A DNA stretch of 33,365 bases. It comes from an uncultured Treponema sp. GTDB taxonomy: Bacteria; Spirochaetota; Spirochaetia; Treponematales; Treponemataceae. Numbering within the stretch: the stretch's first letter is position 1; each line of letters starts with the position of its first letter. Below the pieces are notes generated by a model. The model was given only the letters and a program-made list of their open reading frames with translations. It was not told the origin of the DNA and searched no databases. Made by a program: the position numbers and the translations under genes. The stretch is taken from positions 1-33,365 of the forward strand of contig CAKZZO010000093.1 of assembly GCA_937885175.1 (NCBI GenBank), in the 5' to 3' direction. Of this stretch, positions 1-8,763 are shown piece by piece.

Positions 1-208
1 TACGCTCAACCGCGGGGCTTGCTTGACACGCTGCAACGGTAGCCTTTTTGCTGCAGCTACATTTCATTTGTCCAGCCGATATGCAAGCTCGATATGTATA
101 ATGCGTTTGCCCTGAAAAGTGCATTACATGGCAAACGCTTTAAGTTTATTTTTTAATAATTTTAAGAATTCTAAGACTGTTTTAGGAATTCGGGTTTATA
201 CTTTTAGT
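1..208. other. Left-edge non-coding stretch with inverted repeats
   Basis: No convincing gene is visible here. A plus-strand frame open from the left edge stops at 112-114, and a short minus-strand frame beginning at 67 runs off the edge; neither resembles a known protein. The stretch has several inverted repeats: GCTGCA at 30-35 with TGCAGC at 52-57, and a perfect 9-bp pair, GCGTTTGCC at 103-111 with GGCAAACGC at 130-138. T-rich sequence follows the second pair, so it could be a weak terminator for something entering from the left. A TATAAT hexamer at 97-102 has no matching -35. Confidence 0.4.
103..156 (+). terminator. Possible weak terminator hairpin at the left edge
   Basis: A perfect 9-bp inverted repeat (103-111 and 130-138) encloses an 18-nt loop and is followed by T-rich but interrupted sequence. 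The loop is long and the T run does not start at the stem base, so termination is only a possibility. Confidence 0.3.
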
Positions 209-890
209 ATGCGTGTATTGTTGGTAGAAGATGAGGAACGTTTGTCCCAGGCTCTGGTGGAGATTTTCAAGAAAAATCGTATTGGTATTGATGCTGTCCT
301 AAACGGCAACGATGGTTTGGAGTATGCTCACAATGACACTTACGATGTCCTGATTCTGGACATCATGCTGCCGGGAATTGACGGTATCTCCCTGCTCAAA
401 ATCCTGCGTTCCGAGCACAACAACGTGCCCATTATTCTCCTCACTGCAAAAGATGATGTTGCCGACCGTGTGCATGGACTTGACTGCGGCGCAGATGACT
501 ACCTTACAAAACCTTTTGCCACCGAAGAACTCCTTGCCCGTGTCCGTGCCTTGGGGCGTCGCCGTGGAGAAATCAAAACGGAAAAAAACAACATTTGGCG
601 ACATAACGCTGAGCAAGACAAACTGCGAGTTGCAGACAGAAGGTGAAAAATCCATAAAACTCTCGCTCAAAGAGTATCAGATTCTGGAAATGCTCTTTGA
701 CCATCCCCATCAGATTATCACTAAGGAGCGTATCATCGAAAAAATCTGGGGTGGCGACAGCAATGCGGAATACAACAATGTGGAAGTATACATTTCCTTT
801 ATCCGCAAAAAAATGGAAAACCTCGGCGTAAAGGCACATATTCGTACTGCACGTGGCATCGGCTATTCCCTTGAAGATAATGCACGATAG
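209..890 (+). pseudogene. OmpR/PhoB-family response regulator, frameshifted between its two domains
   Basis: The first part, from ATG 209, encodes a complete receiver domain (MRVLLVEDEERLSQ start): the acidic pair is at residues 8-9, the phospho-acceptor is D51 in the LILDIMLPG motif, T79 and K101 (LTKPF) are in place. This frame ends at a stop at 644-646. A winged-helix DNA-binding domain (KLSLKEYQILEMLF through RTARGIGYSLED) continues in the next frame to a stop at 888-890. The frames join at a run of seven A at 582-588, in the linker between the domains; removing one A restores an open frame of about 226 codons, normal for the family. It could be a genuine lesion, a slippage or phase-variable site, or a sequencing error. 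The kinase at 906 is the evident partner. No Shine-Dalgarno is visible; TATACT at 197-202 ends six bases before the ATG. Confidence 0.85.
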
Positions 891-905
891 CGTTATGCTA
901 GGCAT

Positions 906-2210
906 ATGAAGAGTATTTCCCGTCTTCGCAGAAGCATTATTTTCAGTATTGTTTCCGTTCTTGCCGCCATTCTTGCCTTGGGCATAATCATACTGAACGT
1001 ATCGCTTTTTCAGCGGGAAAAAAATGAGACGATGGAATTCCTGCAGACCATGGCCCGTAACGATGGCGTTGCTCATCCAGGTTCGCCAACTCGCTTGCAT
1101 CGTTTGTTCCGCAATTTTCCCAATCTGATTGATGCCGTATCTGTTTTGAATGCTGAAGATGACTCCGCCGACAGTTTTTTTCCTGTCCGTCTGGAGGCTG
1201 TCGGCTTTCGCAATGCCTTTGCTGTCAGAGTATCAGAAAAAAATCAGATTACCCATGTGATTCACCTGCGTCCCCTGGTCTTTACGGAAGAAGAAGTGCG
1301 CAAAATCGTCCAGAAAATTCTTTCAAAGGACGATGACAAGGGACTGACGATGGGAATGCTCTATTATGTTGAAAAGTTGCCCCAGAATGAGCGCCTCATA
1401 TGCATTGCCAACATGCAGGGCGACATCAGGGTGTTTCATGTGCTCATCATATATTCTATTGCCGTCTACCTTCTTGCCCTTGGTCTGGCAACTCTTTTTG
1501 CATTTATGCTTTCGGCTGCTATTGTCCGTCCGGTAAAGGAGGCCTTCAAAAAGCAAAAGACATTTATTTCCGATGCAGGACACGAACTCAAAACTCCTAT
1601 TGCCGTTATCGGTGCAAATGTTGACGTACTGATGGCAGACCATGGCGACAATAAATGGCTTCAGTACATCAAGGCTGAAAATCAGCGCATGGGGCTTTTG
1701 ATAAAAGACCTGCTCTATCTTGCCCGTTCTGATGCTGACCGTGCACCTTTTGAACTCTGTCCTTTTGATTTTTCATCAGCGGTAACCAATTCCGTCCTTC
1801 CCTTTGAAAGTCTGGCCTATGAGCAGGGAAAGACAATGGAACTTTCAACAACAGAAGGTCTTACCTGTATGGGAAGTGAACAGCAGATAAAGCAGGTTGT
1901 TATGATTCTGGTGGATAATGCAATCAAAAATTCGGAACGGGGAGCCCTTATCCGTGTATCCGCATTTTTGGACGGAAAAAAACTGGTTATCAAAGTGTAC
2001 AATACGGGGCAGGGCATCAAAAAAGAAGAGTATGAACGCATTTTTGAGCGTTTTTACCGTACGGATGAATCCCGCACCCGCGAAACAGGCGGCTATGGCC
2101 TTGGTCTTCCGATTGCGCGGACTATCGTGCAGGCACATGGCGGAACGATTTCCGTGACCAGCAAGTACGGTGAATGGGCGGAATTCATCGTATCTTTGCC
2201 CCGCGATTAG
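906..2210 (+). CDS. Two-component sensor histidine kinase, membrane-bound
   Basis: A 434-residue sensor kinase that would autophosphorylate and pass phosphate to the regulator just upstream. There is an N-terminal membrane helix at about residues 10-32, an extracytoplasmic segment of about 140 residues with no sensor fold I recognise, and a second helix at about 178-203. The HisKA domain follows with phospho-accepting H226 in GHELKTPIAV. The ATPase domain shows the N box (LVDNAIKNS), the G1 box (NTGQGI), the F box (YERIFERFYR) and the G2 box (GGYGLGLPIA), so it looks catalytically intact. A HAMP linker is short or absent. The start lies 15 bases after the regulator's stop. No clear ribosome binding site is seen, and TTGAAG at 871-876 with TATGCT at 894-899 could make a promoter starting at this ATG. 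The ligand is unknown. Confidence 0.9.
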   Translation: MKSISRLRRSIIFSIVSVLAAILALGIIILNVSLFQREKNETMEFLQTMARNDGVAHPGSPTRLHRLFRNFPNLIDAVSVLNAEDDSADSFFPVRLEAVGFRNAFAVRVSEKNQITHVIHLRPLVFTEEEVRKIVQKILSKDDDKGLTMGMLYYVEKLPQNERLICIANMQGDIRVFHVLIIYSIAVYLLALGLATLFAFMLSAAIVRPVKEAFKKQKTFISDAGHELKTPIAVIGANVDVLMADHGDNKWLQYIKAENQRMGLLIKDLLYLARSDADRAPFELCPFDFSSAVTNSVLPFESLAYEQGKTMELSTTEGLTCMGSEQQIKQVVMILVDNAIKNSERGALIRVSAFLDGKKLVIKVYNTGQGIKKEEYERIFERFYRTDESRTRETGGYGLGLPIARTIVQAHGGTISVTSKYGEWAEFIVSLPRD

Positions 2211-2252
2211 ATACTAGCACAATCCTCTTTTTTTCTATAGAATATCTTCATT

Positions 2253-3482
2253 ATGATAGAGAGAAACTCAGGTTTAGCAAATCTTACCGCGGGCTATCTG
2301 TTTCCGGAAATTGCCCGCAGACGACGTGAATATGCAGCATCCCATCCCGATGCAAAAATCATCAGCCTTGGAATCGGCAACACCACCGAACCCCTTTCAG
2401 AGCATATTGCAAAGGCCATGGCAGACTACGCTATGGGCCTGGCGACAAAAGAAGGATATTCAGGCTATGGTGACGAGCAGGGCATGACCGCCCTCCGCGA
2501 AAAAATTGCCTCTGTCTTTTACAAAGGAATGGCAGATGCTAGCGAAGTCTTTATTTCTGACGGTGCAAAATGCGACATTGCCCGCATTCAGACTCTGTTT
2601 GGCGCAAAGACAAAAATTGCCGTGCAGGATCCCGCATACCCCGTTTATGTGGACGGTTCTGTTGTGACTGGTGCTGCGGGAGCGGGCAAAAAAGACGGGT
2701 CAGGCTACGAAGGCGTTAGCTATCTTCCTTGTACGCCAGAAAACCACTTCTTCCCTGATTTGAGCAGTATTCAGCCTAACACGCTCATTTACTTCTGCTC
2801 TCCCAACAATCCAACCGGTGCGACTGCGACAAAGGAAGAACTTACCCGCCTTGTTGACTTTGCAAATAAAAATGGCTGCATCATCATCTACGATGCGGCA
2901 TATTTTGCATTTATCCGTGACCCGTCACTGCCAAAGACCATTTATGAGATTCCGGGTGCACGTACCTGTGCCATTGAAGTGAATTCATTCTCCAAGCCTG
3001 CGGGCTTTACGGGAGTACGCTTGGGCTGGTCAATCGTTCCCAATGACCTCAAATTTGCTGACGGTAGTCTGGTCAATAAAGACTGGAACCGCATTATGAC
3101 AACCCTTTTTAACGGTGCCTCAAATGTGGCTCAGGCGGGCGGTCTTGCGGCTCTGGACGAAAAAGGCCTTGCAGACATGAAGACGAGTGTAGACTATTAT
3201 CTTGAAAACGGACGCCTCATCAAGCAGACGCTGGAAGGTGAAAATTTCAAGAAGAATGGCGTAGAAGTCTACTTCACTGGCAACGGTCCCTACGTGTGGA
3301 CGAAATTCCCCGGCAAAAAGAGTTGGGATGTCTTTGATGTGATTCTTGACAAATGCCACGTAGTCACCACCCCAGGCTCAGGCTTTGGTCCTGCCGGCGA
3401 AAGTTTTATCCGCTTCAGTTCATTCGGTCACCGTGCTGACATTGAAGAAGCCTGCCGCCGTCTTGCAAAGCTGGAACTCTAG
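2253..3482 (+). CDS. dapL: LL-diaminopimelate aminotransferase
   Basis: A 409-residue fold-type I PLP aminotransferase that converts tetrahydrodipicolinate directly to LL-diaminopimelate with glutamate as donor, giving precursor for lysine and for diaminopimelate-type peptidoglycan. The N-terminus (AGYLFPEIARRR), the GIGNTTEPL segment, GYSGYGDEQG, SPNNPTGA and the PLP-lysine motif NSFSKPAGFTGVRLGW (K248) are those of the DapL family, which is common in spirochetes, chlamydiae, plants and cyanobacteria. Length is normal. The start at 2253 fits the family N-terminus although no Shine-Dalgarno precedes it; a TATAGA hexamer at 2236-2241 lies close upstream. It is probably monocistronic, since the 3' end meets a strong terminator. 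Confidence 0.93.
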   Translation: MIERNSGLANLTAGYLFPEIARRRREYAASHPDAKIISLGIGNTTEPLSEHIAKAMADYAMGLATKEGYSGYGDEQGMTALREKIASVFYKGMADASEVFISDGAKCDIARIQTLFGAKTKIAVQDPAYPVYVDGSVVTGAAGAGKKDGSGYEGVSYLPCTPENHFFPDLSSIQPNTLIYFCSPNNPTGATATKEELTRLVDFANKNGCIIIYDAAYFAFIRDPSLPKTIYEIPGARTCAIEVNSFSKPAGFTGVRLGWSIVPNDLKFADGSLVNKDWNRIMTTLFNGASNVAQAGGLAALDEKGLADMKTSVDYYLENGRLIKQTLEGENFKKNGVEVYFTGNGPYVWTKFPGKKSWDVFDVILDKCHVVTTPGSGFGPAGESFIRFSSFGHRADIEEACRRLAKLEL

Positions 3483-3498
3483 TTCCTCCTGCTGAAAG

Positions 3499-3550
3499 AA
3501 AAAATCCACGGATTTTTGAGAACGCTGTTTCCCATCTCCGTGGATTTTTT
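3499..3550. terminator. Bidirectional intrinsic terminator between dapL and the convergent exported-protein gene
   Basis: A 14-bp perfect inverted repeat (3499-3512 with 3537-3550; core ATCCACGGA / TCCGTGGAT) has an A tract on its left arm and a T tract on its right arm. It can therefore end transcripts from both sides, dapL on the plus strand and the 3573-4817 gene on the minus strand. Confidence 0.88.
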
Positions 3551-3572
3551 TTTTGCCTTTTTGATGATTTTT

Positions 3573-4817
3573 TTAGAGCCTTGTTTTGTAGCCCAGACTT
3601 AACTTGAATGCGGATGACCATGAGTCAGGCTTTAAGTCGGTAATCCTTGCCTGAAACATAGCGTGAACGGTACCAGAAAGCAGGGGAAAGGCGACAAAGG
3701 GAGAGACTTTTATGTGGTGGTCACTGTCTGTCATTACCGAGACAAAGTCCTTCAAATCCAAAAAGTTTTTGTTTACGTTTTGGGAAATCGCGCTGTCTTT
3801 TACCTTGTCGGTAACCGTCCATGTCACATGAAAACCAAAGGTGATGTTGTTATTCTTGACATATAGTTTGTCAGTAAATATAGAAAGATTCATACCCAGC
3901 GTATCATTTATGAAAATGAGTTTGTTGACTGTGTTTTCAGGAAAACTGAATAAACTCAGATGAGCCTGAAAATTTTCTGCCACAAAGCGGGGTTCTATCA
4001 GCAGGTAGATGTCCTTTGACTCAATTTTGTTGTCTGACCCGGCATGCAGGGGAAGGTTGGAAAATCCGCCTTGCAGAAAGAGGGAAGTGGTATACTTGTT
4101 TCCCAAAAGCAGCGTTACGCCTGAGTGCATGTAGAGCGTGTCTACCAAAAGGATAACGTCTTCATCTCCCCGCTTGGTTCCCATGGGAGCCCCGATACCA
4201 AGGGCAAAGTCCAGCGAAATCCATGACCGCACCATGCCGAATCTCCAGTCCAGATTGAGCTGGCGTTCATTTTCACTGTTTTCCTTGTTTACATAGAGAA
4301 AAGCACCCGTGGCTATTGGCTGAGAACCCATGTGCACGATATAGGAGCCGCCTACGCCGTAAAAAGGATATGCCGTTGATCCTTTCAGACCCAGCCAGCT
4401 TTCCGTAATCAGCGAGGTAAATGACTCCACTCCAAACTGACGCTGCAGGAACACATCGCTTCCAATTGGCTCAAATGTTCCCATAAAGAGATTGAAGTAC
4501 TGAACTACACCAAGAAAGGGCTTTATGTAGGTGGCGGAAAGTTCATCAATGCAGAATGATGCATCAGTAGAAACGAAAGGTCCTTTGTCCACAATGTCGG
4601 ATGTCTGCATGGAAAACTCTGTGCGTACCAAAAGATTGCGGGTCAGGTTCAACTGGCCGGCAAAATAGGTCTGAAAGCAGAGGGCGGGGGTAAAAGAATC
4701 CTCTGAACTGGAATAGAAATCACCTTTCATGCCTGCGTAGCCGCTGAAAAAGACTTCCGCCTGTGCAGAAAGAGTAAAAATGAGCAGCAAAGCTGTAATT
4801 ACCGGTAATTTTTTCAT
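3573..4817 (-). CDS. Exported protein of unknown function, probable outer-membrane beta-barrel
   Basis: I do not recognise a named family. The 414-residue product starts with a clear Sec signal peptide (MKKLPVITALLLIFTLSAQA, cleavage after AQA). The mature part shows alternating polar and hydrophobic strands with many aromatic residues, repeated xLNLxRNLLVRTEF-like and LLLGNKYTTSLFLQG-like segments, and an ending in KLSLGYKTRL; this is typical of beta-barrel outer-membrane proteins in treponemes. No lipobox or helical membrane segment is present. The start is supported by a GGGGG Shine-Dalgarno a few bases upstream on the minus strand. It converges on dapL and diverges from cheA, so it is probably its own transcription unit. 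A porin or a surface antigen would both fit; the function is an open question. Confidence 0.72.
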   Translation of the reverse strand: MKKLPVITALLLIFTLSAQAEVFFSGYAGMKGDFYSSSEDSFTPALCFQTYFAGQLNLTRNLLVRTEFSMQTSDIVDKGPFVSTDASFCIDELSATYIKPFLGVVQYFNLFMGTFEPIGSDVFLQRQFGVESFTSLITESWLGLKGSTAYPFYGVGGSYIVHMGSQPIATGAFLYVNKENSENERQLNLDWRFGMVRSWISLDFALGIGAPMGTKRGDEDVILLVDTLYMHSGVTLLLGNKYTTSLFLQGGFSNLPLHAGSDNKIESKDIYLLIEPRFVAENFQAHLSLFSFPENTVNKLIFINDTLGMNLSIFTDKLYVKNNNITFGFHVTWTVTDKVKDSAISQNVNKNFLDLKDFVSVMTDSDHHIKVSPFVAFPLLSGTVHAMFQARITDLKPDSWSSAFKLSLGYKTRL

Positions 4818-4935
4818 ATAACCCCCATGTTATAGAGAAAAATAGAGTACTCCGTACACAGTATCGGCATAAAAGTATACGAACTTTAGGCATTATTTGC
4901 AAAGGAAAAATTATTAAAATATCTTCAAGTTTCAC

Positions 4936-4963
4936 TTGACTTTGGGGAAAGAACGGTTAAAAT
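4936..4963 (+). promoter_or_regulatory. Predicted sigma70-type promoter of the che operon
   Basis: TTGACT (4936-4941), a 16-bp spacer and TAAAAT (4958-4963). The predicted start falls at about 4970-4972, on or next to the cheA ATG, and there is no Shine-Dalgarno, so the operon mRNA may be leaderless at its 5' end. Confidence 0.6.
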
Positions 4964-4971
4964 AGTTATAT

Positions 4972-7386
4972 ATGAGTGATTATCTTGATTCAAGTAACGA
5001 AGAGCTCCTGAAAGATTATTTTTCTGAAGCGGAACAAATGATTGATAATCTCGAAAGCAATATTCTTGCTATCGAAAGTGATCCTAATAATCACGATGCT
5101 ATCGATGAAATCTTCCGTGCGGCTCATACATTAAAAGGAAACTCAGCGGCAGTTGAATTCTCTGAAGTTGCGCATTTTGCACACACCATGGAGGATTTGC
5201 TTGATGAAGTGCGTTCTGATAAAGTGCAGGTAAACGGTGATATCGTTGACGTGCTCCTTAACGCGCTTGATATGATTAAGACTATGCTCGAAAGCCGACA
5301 GAACGGCAGTGTTTATGAAGAGGGTGTTGAGGAACTTTCTGCCCGCATTAATGCCTTTATTCCTGGTAAGGGTGGTGCGGCTCCTGCGCCCAAGCCTGCG
5401 GTTACTCCTGCCCCTGCGGCAAGTGCTCCGGCAACGGCTTCCGCAGCAGTTCCCGCTACAATCGACCTTTCTGAGTATGAACTTACCGAACTCAAGCAGA
5501 ATTGTGGTTCTGGCGAAAAACTCTGGCAGATTAAGGTCACCTTTGACGAAAACAATCCGATGAACAGTGTGGGCGGCATTCAGGTATTTGCCGCACTTAA
5601 ATCATGCGGTACGGTTCTTAAAACAATTCCTGATTTTGACGCGCTCTATGAAGATAAATTCTGGAAGGATGTTACCTATTTCGTTTCGTCATCATCTACT
5701 GGCAGTCAACTGGAAGATGTTGCTTTCCTTGATGACGTAACATTGAGCACTGATGCACAGGATATTACAAATGCAACTGTAGGCGCTGGCGCGGCATCTC
5801 TTGCTCAGCCTGCTCCTGCAACGCCAGCGGCTTCCGTACAGGCGGCTCCTGCACCTGTTGTATCCGCTCCAACTCCTGCCGTTGCCCCGACACCCGATCC
5901 TGCTCCCGTAGCAGCGGCTCCTGCAGAACCTGAAAAAACAGCGGAAAGTAAGCCGTCGGCTGCAAAAGCCGCCCCAAAGCCTGCTGCGGATCATGCACAG
6001 AGTGCTGTTCTCCGCGTAGACTCAAAGCGTGTTGATTACCTTATGAACCTTGTTTCAGAAACGGTTATCACCAAGGCTGCATTCAATCAGGCGGCTCTGC
6101 AACAGACAGACCTGCTGGTGCAGTTTCAGACGCTTATTTCTTCTTATAAAGATAAGATTCACCGTATGTTTGAGCAGATGCCCCAGTATCTGGAGCAGAT
6201 TCAGGAAGGTGTTTCTCTTAAAGATATCAAGGCAAACCTGCAGAATGACTTTGGTGATGTCACCAATCACTTTGACAGTTTTGAAGGCAAATTCAAAGAA
6301 CTGGATGCTCGATTCCATTCTTCTACCCAAAACCTTGGACGCATTGCCGGCGAATTGCAGGAAGGCGTTATGAAAATCCGCATGGTTCCAATCAGCCAGA
6401 TTTTCGACCGTTTCCCCCGTGTTGTCCGCGACCTGCAGAAAGATTTGGGTAAGAAAATCAACCTTATCATTGAGGGTAAGGAAACGGAATTGGACAAGAC
6501 CGTTGTTGATGATTTGCTGGATCCCTTGATGCACTGTGTGCGTAACTCTTGTGATCACGGCGTTGAATCTCCTGAGGTTCGCCGTGAAGCGGGAAAGGAT
6601 GAGACTGGTACCGTTTTGTTAAAGGCTGCCAACGAAGGCAACATGATTATCATTGACATTGTTGATGATGGTGCTGGTATCAATGTGGAAAAAGTTCGTC
6701 AGAAGGCAATTGACCGCGGGCTTATCCATCCGAACAAAGTTATTTCAGATCAGGAAGCGGCTCAACTTATCTTTATGCCGGGCTTCTCTACGGCGGCAAA
6801 GATTTCTAATGTGTCTGGACGTGGTGTAGGTCTTGACGTTGTAAAGACTATGATTGAAAAACTGAACGGTACTGTTCAGGTTACGTCAGAGCAGGGCAGG
6901 GGATCAAAATTCAGTATCCGCTTGCCGCTGACACTGGCAATTATCCAGGGACTTTTGGTTCGCGTTGGAACGGAAACCTATTCAATCCCGATTGCATCGG
7001 TTATCGAAAGTGTCCGCGTAAAGAAAGAGGAAATCAATACAATTGATAATTACGAAGTATTGAATGTTCGTAACGAAGTTATCAGCGTCTTGCGCCTGAG
7101 CCGACTGTTCGGTATCAGAACGGACGAAGATGGTGATTACTGCTTTGTAGTTATCGTTGGTTCTCAGGACAAGAAGATTGGCGTAATGGTAGATGCGCTC
7201 ATTGGCGAGGAAGATGTTGTTATCAAGCCGTTGAAAGATCAGTTTACCCAGTCTCCAGGTGTTGCAGGTGCATCAATCTTGGGCGATGGTTCTGTATCTT
7301 TGATTATTGATGTAACACAGTTGCTGGAACTCGGTGTCCGTCAGGAAATTGAGGCTCGTCAAGACAACGGATATGGTGAGGAATAG
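4972..7386 (+). CDS. cheA: Chemotaxis histidine kinase CheA with extended dimerisation domain
   Basis: An 804-residue cytoplasmic kinase that reads receptor arrays and phosphorylates CheY. Domains: P1 Hpt, about residues 1-110, with phospho-accepting H52 in AAHTLKG; an Ala/Pro-rich linker, 132-160; a P2-like domain, about 165-265; a second Ala/Pro-rich linker, about 275-340; P3 dimerisation, about 345-470; P4 ATPase, about 475-650, with N box HCVRNSCDHGVE, G1 DDGAGI and G2 SGRGVGLDVV; and the CheW-like P5, about 656-804. The stretch between the start of P3 (VDSKRVDYLMNLVSE) and IRMVPISQIF is about 125 residues, roughly 50 more than in standard CheA. I recall a similarly enlarged P3 described for Treponema denticola. 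It heads the operon, with three bases between its stop and the next start. Confidence 0.95.
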   Translation: MSDYLDSSNEELLKDYFSEAEQMIDNLESNILAIESDPNNHDAIDEIFRAAHTLKGNSAAVEFSEVAHFAHTMEDLLDEVRSDKVQVNGDIVDVLLNALDMIKTMLESRQNGSVYEEGVEELSARINAFIPGKGGAAPAPKPAVTPAPAASAPATASAAVPATIDLSEYELTELKQNCGSGEKLWQIKVTFDENNPMNSVGGIQVFAALKSCGTVLKTIPDFDALYEDKFWKDVTYFVSSSSTGSQLEDVAFLDDVTLSTDAQDITNATVGAGAASLAQPAPATPAASVQAAPAPVVSAPTPAVAPTPDPAPVAAAPAEPEKTAESKPSAAKAAPKPAADHAQSAVLRVDSKRVDYLMNLVSETVITKAAFNQAALQQTDLLVQFQTLISSYKDKIHRMFEQMPQYLEQIQEGVSLKDIKANLQNDFGDVTNHFDSFEGKFKELDARFHSSTQNLGRIAGELQEGVMKIRMVPISQIFDRFPRVVRDLQKDLGKKINLIIEGKETELDKTVVDDLLDPLMHCVRNSCDHGVESPEVRREAGKDETGTVLLKAANEGNMIIIDIVDDGAGINVEKVRQKAIDRGLIHPNKVISDQEAAQLIFMPGFSTAAKISNVSGRGVGLDVVKTMIEKLNGTVQVTSEQGRGSKFSIRLPLTLAIIQGLLVRVGTETYSIPIASVIESVRVKKEEINTIDNYEVLNVRNEVISVLRLSRLFGIRTDEDGDYCFVVIVGSQDKKIGVMVDALIGEEDVVIKPLKDQFTQSPGVAGASILGDGSVSLIIDVTQLLELGVRQEIEARQDNGYGEE

Positions 7387-7389
7387 TCT

Positions 7390-8745
7390 ATGAGTGACAG
7401 TTTGGCAGCAATGAACGCAGAAGTTGCAGAAGCAGCGGCAGAGGCAAGGGAAGAAAAAGTCGCCGTCTTTGACTTTAAGATGGTTACTTTCTCTCTTGCT
7501 GGCAAAGATTATGCAATCGATATCATGCAGGTTAAGGAAATCGTAAAGGCTGGCAGAAAACTCTTTACCTATGTTCCTAATGCATTGCCCTTTGTTTTGG
7601 GTGTCTACAATTCTCGTGGTGATATCATTCCGATTATTGACTTGCGTATTTTCTTCAATGTTGAAGTTGATGAGTCTGAGGAAAATGCACTGGAAAACAT
7701 CTTGATGGTTCGCGTAGGCGAGCAGATTTTTGGTGTTGTTGTAGATGATGTTGACAAGGTTGTTGGTATCCAAAAATCTACAATCCAGCCACCGCATCCG
7801 CTTTTTGGCGATATCAATATCAAGTATATTCAGGGTGTTGCAGAAAGCGACAATCGCATGTATGTTCTGCTTGATGTAGAGCGTATTTTTGGCTCAAAGT
7901 TGACCGACAAGGATAAGGAGGATGGTTCTTCTGTTGCGGATATTCCCGTAAAAGTTTCCGCTCCCAAGGTTCCTAAAGTGGCTCCCATGCCAAAAAAAGA
8001 GACAAAGGAAGTTGACTATTCGTTCATTACGAGCGGATTACTGACTTTGAGAAAATTCACCGTTTCCCCCATCAACGAAAAGTGGGTTAAATCGCGTTTT
8101 GATGAATGGTATAAGGAGCGGGGAAAAGACAAGTTGCAGTTCCAGGCACCGACTGATGCCGATGAATTCCTTAAATCTTTCTATTCTCCCTACAATGGTA
8201 CGTGGTGGAAAAAAGATTATGCCGATACCATCTACAAGGCTTTGCCGGATAATGCCGCTAAGCAGATTGTGGTTTGGAATCCCGGTTGTGGTAAAGGTCA
8301 GGAATCATACTCTCTGGCATGTTTGCTCAAGAAGAGATATCCTGATGCTAAGATTCGTATTTATGCACATGATGTTGATTTGCTGAGTGTTTCAAATGCT
8401 CCGCTCATCTCCATCCCTGCAGATGTTGCGAATGACTGGTATGCGCCCTATGTTACTAAAAAAGCAAACGGCGAATTTACCTTTACACCGGAAGTACGGG
8501 AAAGCGTTATGTTTGAATACCATGACTGTATGAACACAACCGCTTTGCCCAACTTGGACATGATTTTTACGAGAGATTTGGTTTCTTTCTTGTCTGATAA
8601 AGCGCAGGAGGCATTGATTGAAGACTTTGCCGACAAGCTGAAAGGCAACGGTATCTTGATACTGGGACAGAACGAGTCTCTTGAGGGAGCAAAAAAATGG
8701 AGCGCGACAAATGTTGGTTCCATACAAATTTTTGGTAAACAATAA
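7390..8745 (+). CDS. cheW: CheW coupling protein fused to a CheR-like domain
   Basis: A 451-residue fusion. Residues of about 20-170 form a CheW domain that would couple receptors to CheA (FSLAGKDYAIDIMQVKEIV, then NSRGDIIPIIDLR). After a charged linker, residues of about 205-451 resemble the methyltransferase domain of CheR: VVWNPGCGKGQESYSLA (294-310) matches the SAM-binding motif I, and IFTRDLVSFLS aligns with the usual FCRNVLIYF. The CheR part lacks most of the N-terminal alpha subdomain that grips the receptor, and its FCRN-type motif is altered to FTRD, so it may be structural rather than catalytic. A CheW-CheR-like protein is known from treponemes. A GAGGA sequence precedes the ATG. 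The gene sits between cheA and cheX and is surely co-transcribed with them. Confidence 0.92.
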   Translation: MSDSLAAMNAEVAEAAAEAREEKVAVFDFKMVTFSLAGKDYAIDIMQVKEIVKAGRKLFTYVPNALPFVLGVYNSRGDIIPIIDLRIFFNVEVDESEENALENILMVRVGEQIFGVVVDDVDKVVGIQKSTIQPPHPLFGDINIKYIQGVAESDNRMYVLLDVERIFGSKLTDKDKEDGSSVADIPVKVSAPKVPKVAPMPKKETKEVDYSFITSGLLTLRKFTVSPINEKWVKSRFDEWYKERGKDKLQFQAPTDADEFLKSFYSPYNGTWWKKDYADTIYKALPDNAAKQIVVWNPGCGKGQESYSLACLLKKRYPDAKIRIYAHDVDLLSVSNAPLISIPADVANDWYAPYVTKKANGEFTFTPEVRESVMFEYHDCMNTTALPNLDMIFTRDLVSFLSDKAQEALIEDFADKLKGNGILILGQNESLEGAKKWSATNVGSIQIFGKQ

Positions 8746-8763
8746 ATTAGGAGTAAAAGGCAC

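Noticed and set aside
1..67. Start of a minus-strand gene running off the left edge
   Set aside because: Only about 22 codons are visible, with no ribosome binding site or recognisable sequence; not enough to call.
5370..5990. Ala/Pro-rich repeats in cheA as a tandem-repeat array or CRISPR-like feature
   Set aside because: They encode flexible linkers between CheA domains; no regular repeat-spacer spacing exists. No CRISPR array was seen anywhere in the window.
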